Assembly (NCBI GenBank): GCA_013216135.1
Contig: JABSOS010000006.1
Location: 62,001 to 126,000 of the forward strand
Origin: Candidatus Caenarcanales bacterium
Lineage (GTDB): Bacteria > Cyanobacteriota > Vampirovibrionia > LMEP-6097
Direction of reading: 5' to 3'
DNA length: 64,000 nt
In this document: one piece after another, positions 1 through 10,000 of the stretch
Layout: each line of letters opens with the position of its first letter
How positions within the stretch are numbered: the stretch's first letter is position 1
Translations under genes and position numbers: made by a program
The notes under the pieces: model-generated
The model's database searches: none
Told to the model about the DNA's origin: nothing
What the model saw: only the letters and a program-made list of their open reading frames with translations

Positions 1-768
1 ATTGAACCTATTACTGGTTTTCACACACAGACTTATTTCCTGAAACTTTTTAATGAGTTTACCATTCAAGCTTTTCGTGAAATTATTTCAAAAGATTTAA
101 ATGGCAGTTTAGCTTCAGGAAAAGATCTTAAAGATTTAAATCCTTTGACGCCTGAAAATGCTAATAAGTTTTATCGGAAATATTTGCAAAGCATGAAAAA
201 TCAAGACTTTGCCAAAGCAATTTTAAATAGAGTTGAATCTATGCTTAATAAAAATTCTAAGCCTTTAACGGAGAAACAAAAAGAGATAATGACGAGTAGG
301 CTCTTTCCTAAAGCAGCATCTTTCTCTATACCCTATCTATTATCATTGAACGCTTTAACGGGACTTGGTTTTTTAGTCGGAGGCTATCACCGTATAAATT
401 TTGTGTCTGAAGCAGCTTTTGACAAGGTTGATCCAGAGAGTAAAGAGAGCGAAGTTATGCGTAAAAGAATTTATCCTTTACTCCCTACTTTCACAGCACT
501 CTTTGGTACAAAACAGCTCGTTACTTCGGTTACTAAAAATATCCTTGATTTAAAAGATCAGGACTTAGAAGATTTATTTGTAAATGCTTTATCTTCTCTT
601 ACTTTTGTTGGTGGGTATATAGGCTTTAAAACTCCGGCTCAAAAGATTTTAGAGAATATTTTGGGACAAGCTATTCAAGAACAGGGCTTAGATAAAGAGA
701 AGAGTACTTGGGGAGAGAAATTCTTGGAAATCTCTGATCGTTTTCTTTTACCATCTAAGTATTTTTAA
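1..768 (+). CDS. hypothetical protein, 5' partial (frame open to window edge)
   Basis: The listed ORF starts at TTG 145, but the same frame is open from base 1, so the gene probably begins upstream of the window. Confidence 0.6.
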   Translation: MEPITGFHTQTYFLKLFNEFTIQAFREIISKDLNGSLASGKDLKDLNPLTPENANKFYRKYLQSMKNQDFAKAILNRVESMLNKNSKPLTEKQKEIMTSRLFPKAASFSIPYLLSLNALTGLGFLVGGYHRINFVSEAAFDKVDPESKESEVMRKRIYPLLPTFTALFGTKQLVTSVTKNILDLKDQDLEDLFVNALSSLTFVGGYIGFKTPAQKILENILGQAIQEQGLDKEKSTWGEKFLEISDRFLLPSKYF

Positions 769-775
769 TTTCTAC

Positions 776-1390
776 TTAGTCAAATTTTTCACATGAATCA
801 TTTAAGATTCTTGTAGCTGATTCATTTTCATTTAGAAAATTGATATAGATGTCTGTTCCAAAATCTTTTGAAACACCGATGATAGGAGCCTCAACGGTGT
901 GTGTGAATATTTTATTTCCATTTGAATTTCCTTGGTATTCTACACCTAAGTATATGCTTGGCTCATTTTCAAATCCATGTGGATCCTCTCTTTTAAGGTA
1001 AAGTTGTGAAGATATAATATTTGTATTAGGATACTTTCTATTATTTAGCCAATTTCCTTTTACTTGATATAAATTATCAGAGTCATTTTCGGAAAATCTG
1101 TGCTTCTTTAAGTAGATTTTTTTGTTACTATCAGGATTACTAAAGATTTCATTTAATTTATCCTCAAATTCGGTTTTTCTAGAGTTTCCTGTATCGGTAA
1201 ATAACCATTCTGCTTGATTTAACAAGTCAAGCTTTAACCCAAAGTGCTTGTTTAAATTCTTATGTTCATGTGTGACTTGGTGAAGTCCTGTGGGTCTGTT
1301 TAATCTTAAGTTTTTAATGAATTTGGGTGTTGAATTCTTAAGATGTGTAATCCTGCTAATAGTTTCAGCTATTGGACCAACTAAAGGCAT
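776..1390 (-). CDS. hypothetical protein
   Basis: 204 aa ORF, ATG start, no overlapping competitor. Confidence 0.6.
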   Translation of the reverse strand: MPLVGPIAETISRITHLKNSTPKFIKNLRLNRPTGLHQVTHEHKNLNKHFGLKLDLLNQAEWLFTDTGNSRKTEFEDKLNEIFSNPDSNKKIYLKKHRFSENDSDNLYQVKGNWLNNRKYPNTNIISSQLYLKREDPHGFENEPSIYLGVEYQGNSNGNKIFTHTVEAPIIGVSKDFGTDIYINFLNENESATRILNDSCEKFD

Positions 1391-1456
1391 AATAGCTATA
1401 AATAATACGCACTCATCAATATTGAGTCAAGATAATACAGCTAGCTTTCGTTTATC

Positions 1457-2095
1457 TTAATCTAAATTAAGTAATCTAGGAATTCTATCGAAAGAAAGCT
1501 TATCTGCTTTTTTAACTCTGTTCTTAACTTCTTCCTGAAGCATCTCAACTCTAGAATCGATTCTCTTAGTCATTTCTTGCTTACTGATAGGTTTAATATT
1601 TGGGCGTTGTTTTTGCTGTTGTTGCTTTTTAGCTTTAGTTCTTTCATTGTTTTCAACTACTTTGCTGCGCTTATAGTTAGGATAGAACTTTGATCCGATT
1701 TCTTGTTCGTCGTAACCTAATAAGTCGTCGACTTTATTAAGTTTGTCTGGTCCATCGATTTGCATTTGCTCACCAAATAAGACATCAGCTGCTTCTTCTT
1801 TAAAAATTTCCTCGCTGTGGTCCATAACTGTATTCATAACTGTATGACCTTCTTTTAATTTTTGAACTTGTCTTAGAATGTCCCTTTGGTCAATTTGAAG
1901 AATCTTAACGTTTTGTTCATTCTCTTTAGAAGTACTTTTTAGGTGAATTACTTCTTTTTCTAAACGTTGGATAACAGTTAACTGTTGGTTTAAAATCTCT
2001 CTTATTTCAATAACCTGATTTCCAATTAATTTGATGGTATCTAAAGCTCTTTTACTGGTTGATGGGTTATTCATTTCTTTTGCCTTCTTTATCAT
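1457..2095 (-). CDS. hypothetical coiled-coil protein
   Basis: 212 aa ORF, charged/heptad-like composition, QQQQ stretch. Confidence 0.65.
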   Translation of the reverse strand: MIKKAKEMNNPSTSKRALDTIKLIGNQVIEIREILNQQLTVIQRLEKEVIHLKSTSKENEQNVKILQIDQRDILRQVQKLKEGHTVMNTVMDHSEEIFKEEAADVLFGEQMQIDGPDKLNKVDDLLGYDEQEIGSKFYPNYKRSKVVENNERTKAKKQQQQKQRPNIKPISKQEMTKRIDSRVEMLQEEVKNRVKKADKLSFDRIPRLLNLD

Positions 2096-2310
2096 CTTCT
2101 TCCTGATTAAGCTGTTCTCTTGAAACTTAGCTCTTATAGTTTATATATTTGAAATTAGAGGAGATATTTAACTCAACTTTCTAGACTAGAGTTTTTAATT
2201 CAAGAGGGCTAAATGGTCTAAAAAATTTATTCATTCACGAAAATTGCAGTTAAAACCGCAGATTTTTATTTGTTTACTGAATATTAACCAAAATTGCTAC
2301 AATTCCTTAT

Positions 2311-3597
2311 ATGTCTAATTTTGAGTTAAACAACGACCTTAAGAGTTCTGATCCAGAAGTTTATGAATTAATCGCTAAAGAAGCGAAAAGACAAGAAGAA
2401 AACATAGAGTTAATCGCTAGTGAAAACTTTACGAGTAAGGCGGTAATGGAAGTTATGGGCTCGTGTTTAACTAATAAATACGCTGAAGGCTACCCAGGAA
2501 AGAGATACTATAATGGTTGTGAATTTCATGATAAATTAGAAACTATCGCTATCGAAAGAGCGAAAAAGCTTTTTGGCTCTAAGTTTGCTAATGTTCAGCC
2601 TCATTCTGGTGCTAATGCTAATATCGCTGCTTTTATGGCGATGATGCAGCCAGGAGATACATTCTTAGGAATGAGCTTAAAAGAAGGTGGTCACCTAACT
2701 CATGGTTCACCAGTTAACTTTTCAGGAAAGTTCTATAAAGTAGCTGATTATGGTGTAAACGATGAAGGTTTATTAGATTATGATGAAATTGCTCGTATCG
2801 CTGTTGAAACTAAGCCTAAAGTAGTGATCGCAGGTGCTTCTGCTTACCCTAGAGCTATAGATTTTAAGAGATTTAGAGAAATTGCTGATAGTGTAGGCGC
2901 ATTTTTAATGGTAGATATGGCTCACATAGCAGGTTTAGTAGCTGCTGGAGTGCATGAAAGTCCTGTTGGCATAGCTGATGTTGTTACTACTACTACTCAT
3001 AAGACACTTGCGGGTCCTAGAGGTGGCTTAATTTTAACTGACAGTGAAGAGCTTATTAAAAAGATCAATTCTGCTGTATTCCCTGGTTCACAAGGTGGTC
3101 CTTTAATGCACACTATCGCTGCTAAGGGAGTATGTTTTGCTGAAGCTATGACTGATGATTTTAAAGCTTATCAAGAGCAAGTGGTTAAAAATACTAAGGC
3201 TTTAGCTGAGTCTTTCACTGCTGGCGGCATCGACTTAGTAAGTAATGGTAGTGATAACCATTTAGTATTACTTAACCTCGTAAAAGAAGGTATTACAGGT
3301 AAAGATGTTGCAAATTTACTAGATAAATACAAAATTACCGTAAATAAAAATGGTGTTCCTAAAGATCCACAGAGTCCATTTGTTACTAGTGGTATCAGAA
3401 TTGGTACTCCTGCCATGACTAGAAGAGGGTTTAAAGAGAAAGATTTTGAATTATTAGGGAATATAATATCTAAGTTCATTAAGTCAATGGTAGCTAATGA
3501 TTTAGCGCTTGATTCAGAGACTGAAAATTATGTTAAGACAGAGGTCGCTACTTTAACTAAATCATTAGAGTATTATAAAGAACCTATATATTCATAA
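2311..3597 (+). CDS. glyA: serine hydroxymethyltransferase
   Basis: [38 protein letters not shown] motifs. Confidence 0.98.
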   Translation: MSNFELNNDLKSSDPEVYELIAKEAKRQEENIELIASENFTSKAVMEVMGSCLTNKYAEGYPGKRYYNGCEFHDKLETIAIERAKKLFGSKFANVQPHSGANANIAAFMAMMQPGDTFLGMSLKEGGHLTHGSPVNFSGKFYKVADYGVNDEGLLDYDEIARIAVETKPKVVIAGASAYPRAIDFKRFREIADSVGAFLMVDMAHIAGLVAAGVHESPVGIADVVTTTTHKTLAGPRGGLILTDSEELIKKINSAVFPGSQGGPLMHTIAAKGVCFAEAMTDDFKAYQEQVVKNTKALAESFTAGGIDLVSNGSDNHLVLLNLVKEGITGKDVANLLDKYKITVNKNGVPKDPQSPFVTSGIRIGTPAMTRRGFKEKDFELLGNIISKFIKSMVANDLALDSETENYVKTEVATLTKSLEYYKEPIYS

Positions 3598-3685
3598 GAT
3601 TCAGTAAAAATACTTTGCTAAATTCGATATATAGGCTATTATGGTAAAACAAGCCTGTTAGACCTTGTAAAAAGGGAAATTTATT

Positions 3686-5008
3686 TTGTTTGAAGAAAAA
3701 TTAAGAATCAAAGGAGCTAAGTCTTTAGGAGGAGAAGTTAAAATCTCTGGAGCGAAAAATGCTGTTTTAAAAGAAATGGCTGCAGCTCTGATTCTACCTA
3801 AAGGTAAATCTATTTTAAGAAACGTCCCTGATTTATCAGATGTTAACTCTATGATTGAGATTATGTCTCTTCTAGGAGCTGATGTGGATTACAATGGATC
3901 AGTTCTAGAGATCGATAGTACTCATTTATCAAGTGATTTAGTCCCTATTGAACTTGCTAGGAAGTTAAGAGCAAGCTTTGTTTGTTTAGGAGCGCTTGTT
4001 GCTAGATTTAAAAAAGCTCAAGTTGCACTTCCAGGTGGTTGTGATTTAGGTGCTAGAAAAGTTGACTTACACTTAAAAGGTTTAAGAGCTTTAGGCGTAA
4101 CTATTAGAGAAGAACAAGGCTATATCTTTGCTGAAGCTGAAAAGCTTATAGGGACTAAGATTTATTTAGATCTTCCTAGTAATGGTGCGACTGAAAATAT
4201 TATGCTTGCAGCTTGTTTAGCTGAAGGTGAGACGATTATTGAAAATGCAGCTAGAGACCCAGAAATCGTAGATTTAGCTAATTTCCTAAATTCCATTGGT
4301 TGTAAGGTTAGCGGTGCTGGTTCTAGTAATATCCAAATCCAAGGAGTTACTTTAGAAGATTTACACGAAACTGATTTTGATTGTCTTCCAGATAGAATCG
4401 AAGCAGCTACGTATCTCATTGCAGCTGCTATGACTAAAGGTAAAGTTAGAGTAAATGCTGTTTTAGAAGAGGATCTCCAAGCTTTACTAAGTAAGCTAGA
4501 AGATACAGGAGTTGATATCCAAATCTTTAATGCTGAGAAGAATTTAGTCGATATTTTAATAAATGCTGAAAATAAGGACCTAGGTGCTACAGATGTTAAA
4601 ACTATGTGGTATCCAGGTTTTTCTACAGATATTCAACCTATATTTTCAGCTTTACTTTGTGTGTGTAAAGGCACTAGTACAGTCGTTGAGAATATTTATA
4701 ATTCTAGATTCCAACATATTGAAGAACTTCATAAAATGGGTGCTAAAGCAGATGTTAACGGTGAAGTTGCTGTAATCAATGGTGTTGAAAGTCTTTCTGG
4801 TACTCAGGTTGAAGGTAGAGATTTAAGAGCAACTGCAGCTTTAGTAGTTGCAGCTTTAGCTGCTGAAGGCGTTAGTGAAGTTAGAGGCTTAAAGCATTTA
4901 GATAGAGGCTATGAGCACATTGTTGAAAAGTTCAAAGCTTTAGGTGCTGATATAGAAAGAGTTTCAGATATCGTAACTGAGACGGATGAAGCTGTTGCTG
5001 CTAAGTAG
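3686..5008 (+). CDS. murA: UDP-N-acetylglucosamine 1-carboxyvinyltransferase
   Basis: GGEVKISGAKNAVL start and EPSP-synthase-like repeats, 440 aa; TTG start. Confidence 0.97.
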   Translation: MFEEKLRIKGAKSLGGEVKISGAKNAVLKEMAAALILPKGKSILRNVPDLSDVNSMIEIMSLLGADVDYNGSVLEIDSTHLSSDLVPIELARKLRASFVCLGALVARFKKAQVALPGGCDLGARKVDLHLKGLRALGVTIREEQGYIFAEAEKLIGTKIYLDLPSNGATENIMLAACLAEGETIIENAARDPEIVDLANFLNSIGCKVSGAGSSNIQIQGVTLEDLHETDFDCLPDRIEAATYLIAAAMTKGKVRVNAVLEEDLQALLSKLEDTGVDIQIFNAEKNLVDILINAENKDLGATDVKTMWYPGFSTDIQPIFSALLCVCKGTSTVVENIYNSRFQHIEELHKMGAKADVNGEVAVINGVESLSGTQVEGRDLRATAALVVAALAAEGVSEVRGLKHLDRGYEHIVEKFKALGADIERVSDIVTETDEAVAAK

Positions 5009-5080
5009 TTTCTGGGTGGGCTTAGCTCTTTGTGTTAATTATTCAAAATTAGGTAGTTGAATAAGGTCTGTGTGATGGAA

Positions 5081-5980
5081 CTAGGCTGAAGCTTCCGCAA
5101 AGAACCCAGCTTTTCTTAGCTTACGTGTATTTTCTTTTAGTTTCTTTGATTTATCTAAGTTCTTTTTAATTAGTTTTTTTAATTTATCTATATCTTTCCT
5201 GCTAGCCTCAGGATCTCTTTTCTTTTCACGATTAAAGATAAATTTGATAATTTTTGAGGTTCTAATTTTGATACTTTGGAACACACCATTACCGTGATAA
5301 TCAGTGTCATTCATGGCTTGAAGAATAGGGAATAGCTTTGTTAGTTTATCAATAGCAGACTCTACAAGCTCCTCTTTTTCTTCCATATCATCTTCATTAG
5401 AGTTCTCAGTTTCTGCTCTTTCTTCTTCTTCGCTCTTAAGAAGCTTAGTGGATGCAAGAACGGAAATCGCGCCTTCTATAAAGCGAGGGATTGGGTTGTT
5501 AAAGTCATCAAGAACATTTTTTGTTCCAGCTGCATTTCCTGCAACATTAGCATTTATCATCTGACCAGGATTAAGCATAGCTTTCACTAGGTTATTTGCC
5601 ATATTATTACCCTGAGGATCTGCATTTTCAGCTGCACCATTTGCGGCAGCTGTAGCGGCTAAATTAGCAGTTGCTGCATTGTCTGAGTAAGTGTTAGCCT
5701 GCATTATTTGCTTAGTTATATCAGCTCTAACTCCAGATCTATAGTTTTGGGCAATGAAACTGGATTGAATTTCTTTAGCAGAGCCAAATCTAACACCACC
5801 ACCTCTAGTGATTATGGCACCGCCACCTCCACCTCCACCGCCTTTACGGCGCTTTTCTCTTTCCTCAGCGTCTAAACGAGCTTGTCTTTCAATATCAGCT
5901 TGAAGAGCGGATTTTTTAGCAGCTTCTATGTTTTGATTACTTGCAGTGGTTATTACACTCTGCTTGGACTTTGGAAGCAT
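5081..5980 (-). CDS. hypothetical Ala-rich protein with poly-Gly tract
   Basis: 299 aa ORF with AGGAG-type RBS upstream; GGGGGGGG tract. Confidence 0.65.
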   Translation of the reverse strand: MLPKSKQSVITTASNQNIEAAKKSALQADIERQARLDAEEREKRRKGGGGGGGGAIITRGGGVRFGSAKEIQSSFIAQNYRSGVRADITKQIMQANTYSDNAATANLAATAAANGAAENADPQGNNMANNLVKAMLNPGQMINANVAGNAAGTKNVLDDFNNPIPRFIEGAISVLASTKLLKSEEEERAETENSNEDDMEEKEELVESAIDKLTKLFPILQAMNDTDYHGNGVFQSIKIRTSKIIKFIFNREKKRDPEASRKDIDKLKKLIKKNLDKSKKLKENTRKLRKAGFFAEASA

Positions 5981-6056
5981 TGGTCTCCTTTGATCGCCTG
6001 CTTTGTTCCTATTTTGTTAATTATTATAGCAAAAAACTTCTAATATAAACCACTAA

Positions 6057-7259
6057 TTACCAATGATGGTCACTATATTTACCTATGTGCAAGTCAATAA
6101 TTTTGATCAAGCATTGAATACTTTTCTGCAGGAGGCTATTACTTTGATATTCTTTGTTTAATAAATCGTTTACTTCAAGGGATAATTTGGTTTTCCCATA
6201 TCTCTGAAATAGAGCTTCTCCTGCAACGCCTATATTACTTCTTAGGTTTGTCATGCGCTTACTGTTACTAGTATTATTATTTAAGCTTGATTTTACAAGC
6301 AGCTGAATTACAGGGTTGATAATTTGCATAGATGTCCAAGATATATAATCAGTAATTTTATTGTGGCGCATAGCTTCAAAGTCTTTTTTATCTGGGGTTT
6401 GTTGAAATGAGACATTTGTTACTAATCCCTCACGAGCAAAACTATTAATGAAAGTCCCAAGACCATCATTTTTTAAGCCATAGGAAGCTAGTAAACTTGT
6501 TGCTACTAAGGAGAGATTTGTTAAGTACCTTACTTTATTTTTAGAGATTTTCTCCCGATCAATGCTTTTGTTTAGGTCTTGCCATATATTATTGAACAAT
6601 TCTTCTGTATTCTGAAAACTATACTTAACAAGCTCATTTAAACTATCTAAGCTACTATAATCAAAGTTTTCCTGTTTTTCAGGTTTAGCTGCAAGAGCTT
6701 TTTTATTTAGTTGGACTAAATTCGTTTTTATATAGGCAATATAAGCAGTTTGGATATTTTCTGTAAGAACTGTAGATATTATTACTTTATCCTCTTCATT
6801 CAAGCCAGAGAATGACATTGCTTCTTCAATGCAAAGCCTGGTCATTGTTGTCAGCATCCAAATCGGGGCAGCGCTTGCTGAGTTAGCGTTAGCAAGTATG
6901 GTTTTATCAATTAACCTTTCTCTTGTAGCAGGGTTTAGTTCAGCTTCTTCTTTATTTTGTTCAGTCAGCTTACTAGCTTCATATGCCTGATTTGTAATTG
7001 AACAGAATGCTTTGAGCATTGTAGAATTCAAGTGGTCTAATAATATTTCAAGATTGGTATTAAGTGAGTCTTGAAATTTTGAATTTATTAGCTCATCTTT
7101 GTGCAGTTTTTGTATTTTTTCTTTTTCTGGCTTATTTTCGGTATTTGTATTTTGACCTTTTTTTATCCCTGTTTGCTGGTTTGGCATTGTGTTACCAATT
7201 AATAAGGTAGCTGGAAGAAGTGATAAAAAAAATCTCCGGTTAATTAACGCCATTGTCAA
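6057..7259 (-). CDS. hypothetical exported protein (Tat-like signal)
   Basis: 400 aa ORF; N-terminus INRRFFLSLLPATLLIGN. Confidence 0.65.
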   Translation of the reverse strand: MTMALINRRFFLSLLPATLLIGNTMPNQQTGIKKGQNTNTENKPEKEKIQKLHKDELINSKFQDSLNTNLEILLDHLNSTMLKAFCSITNQAYEASKLTEQNKEEAELNPATRERLIDKTILANANSASAAPIWMLTTMTRLCIEEAMSFSGLNEEDKVIISTVLTENIQTAYIAYIKTNLVQLNKKALAAKPEKQENFDYSSLDSLNELVKYSFQNTEELFNNIWQDLNKSIDREKISKNKVRYLTNLSLVATSLLASYGLKNDGLGTFINSFAREGLVTNVSFQQTPDKKDFEAMRHNKITDYISWTSMQIINPVIQLLVKSSLNNNTSNSKRMTNLRSNIGVAGEALFQRYGKTKLSLEVNDLLNKEYQSNSLLQKSIQCLIKIIDLHIGKYSDHHW

Positions 7260-7382
7260 TCTCCTTTGATTGACTAGATCTTATCTTGAAAGTCTTTTGG
7301 CTTTGTTTATTTTTATTTTTGTTTTAGAAAATAATTACTGAAAATCCCAGTATCTTGGTATCTGCTCATAGACTTGGAGGAA

Positions 7383-7589
7383 TTAATTGTTCATTAGATA
7401 CATACCTTTAATTTTTTCTGATACACCCTCTGCGATTAAAAAAGCTTCCTTTGAATTAGTCTCAATAGTTCTATCTTGGAAAGGAAAACCTGATACCTCT
7501 ATTGTTCCTGATCCAAAAGTTAATTTTACCCCTAGGATATAGTTGTTAAAAGAGGTTTCATTTTTTATAGCTTCATCAAAGTTATCCAT
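7383..7589 (-). CDS. hypothetical small protein
   Basis: 68 aa ORF whose start overlaps the upstream ORF stop by 8 bp. Confidence 0.5.
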   Translation of the reverse strand: MDNFDEAIKNETSFNNYILGVKLTFGSGTIEVSGFPFQDRTIETNSKEAFLIAEGVSEKIKGMYLMNN

Positions 7590-7869
7590 TTAGAGCTGAT
7601 TCTTTATATTCTGCACTAGTATGTTTCCATATCTTGTCTACAGCATTTTTCAATTCATTTTGAACGAGTGCTTTAAAGTTTGGTTCAGGCATTTGATTAC
7701 TTAATTCAACTACTTGAGCTGGTCTTGCATCTTTAGCTTCTTTTAGTCCTTGGATATCTTGAGTGATTTGTTTAATATTGTTATTCATCTCTGTGACAGC
7801 AGAGCCTAGTGAGGATTGAGTAAGCTCCTGGACAAGAGTTTTTGCTAATTTCCCATAATCTGTAAACAC
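7582..7869 (-). CDS. hypothetical small protein
   Basis: 95 aa ORF, apparently coupled to 7383..7589. Confidence 0.5.
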   Translation of the reverse strand: MFTDYGKLAKTLVQELTQSSLGSAVTEMNNNIKQITQDIQGLKEAKDARPAQVVELSNQMPEPNFKALVQNELKNAVDKIWKHTSAEYKESALNG

Positions 7870-8014
7870 GTGATTGATTGCATTATCTTTACGCGATAAT
7901 TGTCAATACTTGTTGCAAGCTTCTGGTACTAATCGTTCACAGTCTGATATCTAAAGTAAGAAATGGTTAATAAATATAGGTGAAGGCTTAGCACCCTGTT
8001 TCTCTTATTTTGAC

Positions 8015-9412
8015 CTATAGTGACTTTGAAAAAACCTTATGCGCGCTACGCTGTCTCAAATGATAATCAAAGCAAGCAGCTATATTACGTATAAAAAACC
8101 TTCCAAGCTCAGTAACCTCAAGGCTAAATTCACTTTCGCTTTCACTAATTTTGATCAAATCATTATTTTCAAAGCTACGTAAACTATCTAATTCTTCTCT
8201 ATAGTTATTTTTATCTATAGTACTCTTGCAGTGACACATTATCTCTTTGATAATTTCTCTACGCTCCATGTCATCATCCGTAGACTTATAGAATTTCTCT
8301 GCAGCAAACGGATTCTCTCTATCATAGTAAGCGCTTAACTTTTTCATATTTTGCTTGTAAACACCTTGGATAGAGGAGATAGCAGTTAAACCTAAACCAA
8401 ATAAATCACAGCCATCATGCGTAGTATAACCCTGGAAGTTACGGTAAAGTTTATTTGCGTGCTGAGCTTTGCTCAGCTCATCCTCAGGCTTAGCGAAGTG
8501 ATCGATACCGATAAATTCATAGCCGTGTTCCGTGAATTTTTGCACAGCTAAGTCAAAGATTTCACACTTTGTGAGCTGGTCTGGGAGAGCAGATTCTTCG
8601 ATATATTTTTTCTGAAATGGGAAGAATTGTGGAATATGAGCGTAATTGAAGAGTGCGATACGCTCAGGATCTATGATTTTAACTAGTTCAATAGTCTTTT
8701 CAAAAGTACTTAAAGTCTGGAATGGTAAGCCATAAATTAGATCGAAGTTAATACTCGGGAAACCCGCTTCCTTAGCTATAGCTACGATATTTTCTACCAT
8801 TTCAAAGCTCTGAATACGATTGATATTTTCTTGAGTTTCAGGGTTGAAATCTTGAATGCCCATACTTAAACGGTTGAAACCAAGCTCGTTAAGTGTTTCT
8901 AGATGCTCTTTAGAGGTTACCCTTGGGTCTATTTCTATCGAGTATTCATGTCCACTCTCGGCTTGTTCTTCTGGCTTATACAGTGTGAAAAACTTTTCGA
9001 TATGTTCATAGATATCTCTTATCTGATCTGGTCTTAGGTAAGTAGGAGTTCCACCCCCCCAGGCCATTTGCACAACTCTACGCTTTTTATCAATTTTCGA
9101 GCCGATATACTCGATTTCTTCTTTTAATCTTTCGACATAATCATTACTGATTTCAGGTTTCTTACTGATAACTACGTTACAAGCGCAGTAATAGCACTGA
9201 CTTTCGCAGAAAGGGATGTGGAGGTAAAGAGAATAATCTTTGCCAGTTTCATTTGAAACTTTTATTGCATTTTCGAAAATATCTTGAGAGTAGTCATGTT
9301 TCCACTCAGGTGCAGTAGGATAACTGGTATATCTAGGTACTGAGCCACCGTATTCACTTACCAGGCTTTGGAACTTAGGGGCGGCTGTTTTAGAGACTTT
9401 GCTCGGGGTCAT
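8015..9412 (-). CDS. hemN: oxygen-independent coproporphyrinogen III oxidase (radical SAM)
   Basis: YTSYPTAPEW, YLHIPFCESQCYYCAC (CxxxCxxCxC). Start reassigned to ATG at 9412 (MTPSKV...); the ORF call to 9547 is translated repeat. Confidence 0.95.
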   Translation of the reverse strand: MTPSKVSKTAAPKFQSLVSEYGGSVPRYTSYPTAPEWKHDYSQDIFENAIKVSNETGKDYSLYLHIPFCESQCYYCACNVVISKKPEISNDYVERLKEEIEYIGSKIDKKRRVVQMAWGGGTPTYLRPDQIRDIYEHIEKFFTLYKPEEQAESGHEYSIEIDPRVTSKEHLETLNELGFNRLSMGIQDFNPETQENINRIQSFEMVENIVAIAKEAGFPSINFDLIYGLPFQTLSTFEKTIELVKIIDPERIALFNYAHIPQFFPFQKKYIEESALPDQLTKCEIFDLAVQKFTEHGYEFIGIDHFAKPEDELSKAQHANKLYRNFQGYTTHDGCDLFGLGLTAISSIQGVYKQNMKKLSAYYDRENPFAAEKFYKSTDDDMERREIIKEIMCHCKSTIDKNNYREELDSLRSFENNDLIKISESESEFSLEVTELGRFFIRNIAACFDYHLRQRSAHKVFSKSL

Positions 9413-9432
9413 AATGTTTATTTGTGGTAAAA

Positions 9433-9552
9433 AGAACTTGAAGACTTGCTTAAATTCAAGGCTCTCGACGATGAGGAAGCGCAGTTTACTTAGGGTAAAT
9501 GAGCATTCTGAAGAGGAGAGGAACGCAGAAGTTGAGCAAGTCTTCAAGTTCT
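9433..9552. repeat. intergenic repeat element, copy R1 (18-bp perfect terminal inverted repeats)
   Basis: agaacttgaagacttgct (9433-9450) and agcaagtcttcaagttct (9535-9552) are exact reverse complements; shares AACTTCTGCGTTCC and AGCCTTGAATTTA (minus strand) with 53815-53862. Confidence 0.75.
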
Positions 9553-9632
9553 AAAAATTATTTTAACATTTCCAGATTTCCATATGCTAATATTGTAGTT
9601 TGTCTAAATTGCAATAATTCAGGTAAAAACAT

Positions 9633-9902
9633 ATGGCAATCACAAAAGAAGATAAATTAGAAATAATTAAAGAGTATGGTGAGAACGACGGCGATTCTGG
9701 GAAAGATGCTGTTCAGGTAGCTTTACTTACTCAAAGAATTGTTCACTTAACTGAACATTTAAAGAAAAATAAGAAAGACTACTCAACGAAAAGAGGTTTA
9801 TTAAAACTTGTTGGTAGAAGAAGAAAATTACTTAACTATATCGAGAAAAGAGACGTTAAAAGATACCGTGAACTTATCGCTAAGCTTGGCTTACGTAAAT
9901 AA
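9633..9902 (+). CDS. rpsO: 30S ribosomal protein S15
   Basis: 89 aa, [24 protein letters not shown]. Confidence 0.98.
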   Translation: MAITKEDKLEIIKEYGENDGDSGKDAVQVALLTQRIVHLTEHLKKNKKDYSTKRGLLKLVGRRRKLLNYIEKRDVKRYRELIAKLGLRK

Positions 9903-9947
9903 TCACAAGCTTTCTCTTTTTAAGTTATTATAAGAATAGAAGATTTT

Positions 9948-9975
9948 TGGGGATCTATAGGGTCCCCATTTTTAT
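9948..9975 (+). terminator. rho-independent terminator-like hairpin between rpsO and pnp
   Basis: ggggatctatagggtccccattttta. Confidence 0.6.
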
Positions 9976-10000
9976 GTATATAGGAAAGAAAGGATAAATA

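Noticed and set aside
2096-2310. Possible glycine riboswitch upstream of glyA (and upstream of gcvP)
   Set aside because: No glycine aptamer core motifs seen, and only 30 bp lie upstream of gcvP.
3171-3479. Minus-strand ORF inside glyA (and similar shadow ORFs 4162-4419, 11293-11535, 11651-11833, 18454-18687, 19176-19415, 33871-34080, 35331-35549, 36139-36357, 54855-55133)
   Set aside because: Fully antisense to confidently identified genes, low-complexity translations, no RBS or family motifs.
4584-4775. Same-strand alternate-frame ORF in murA
   Set aside because: Embedded in murA, no independent evidence.
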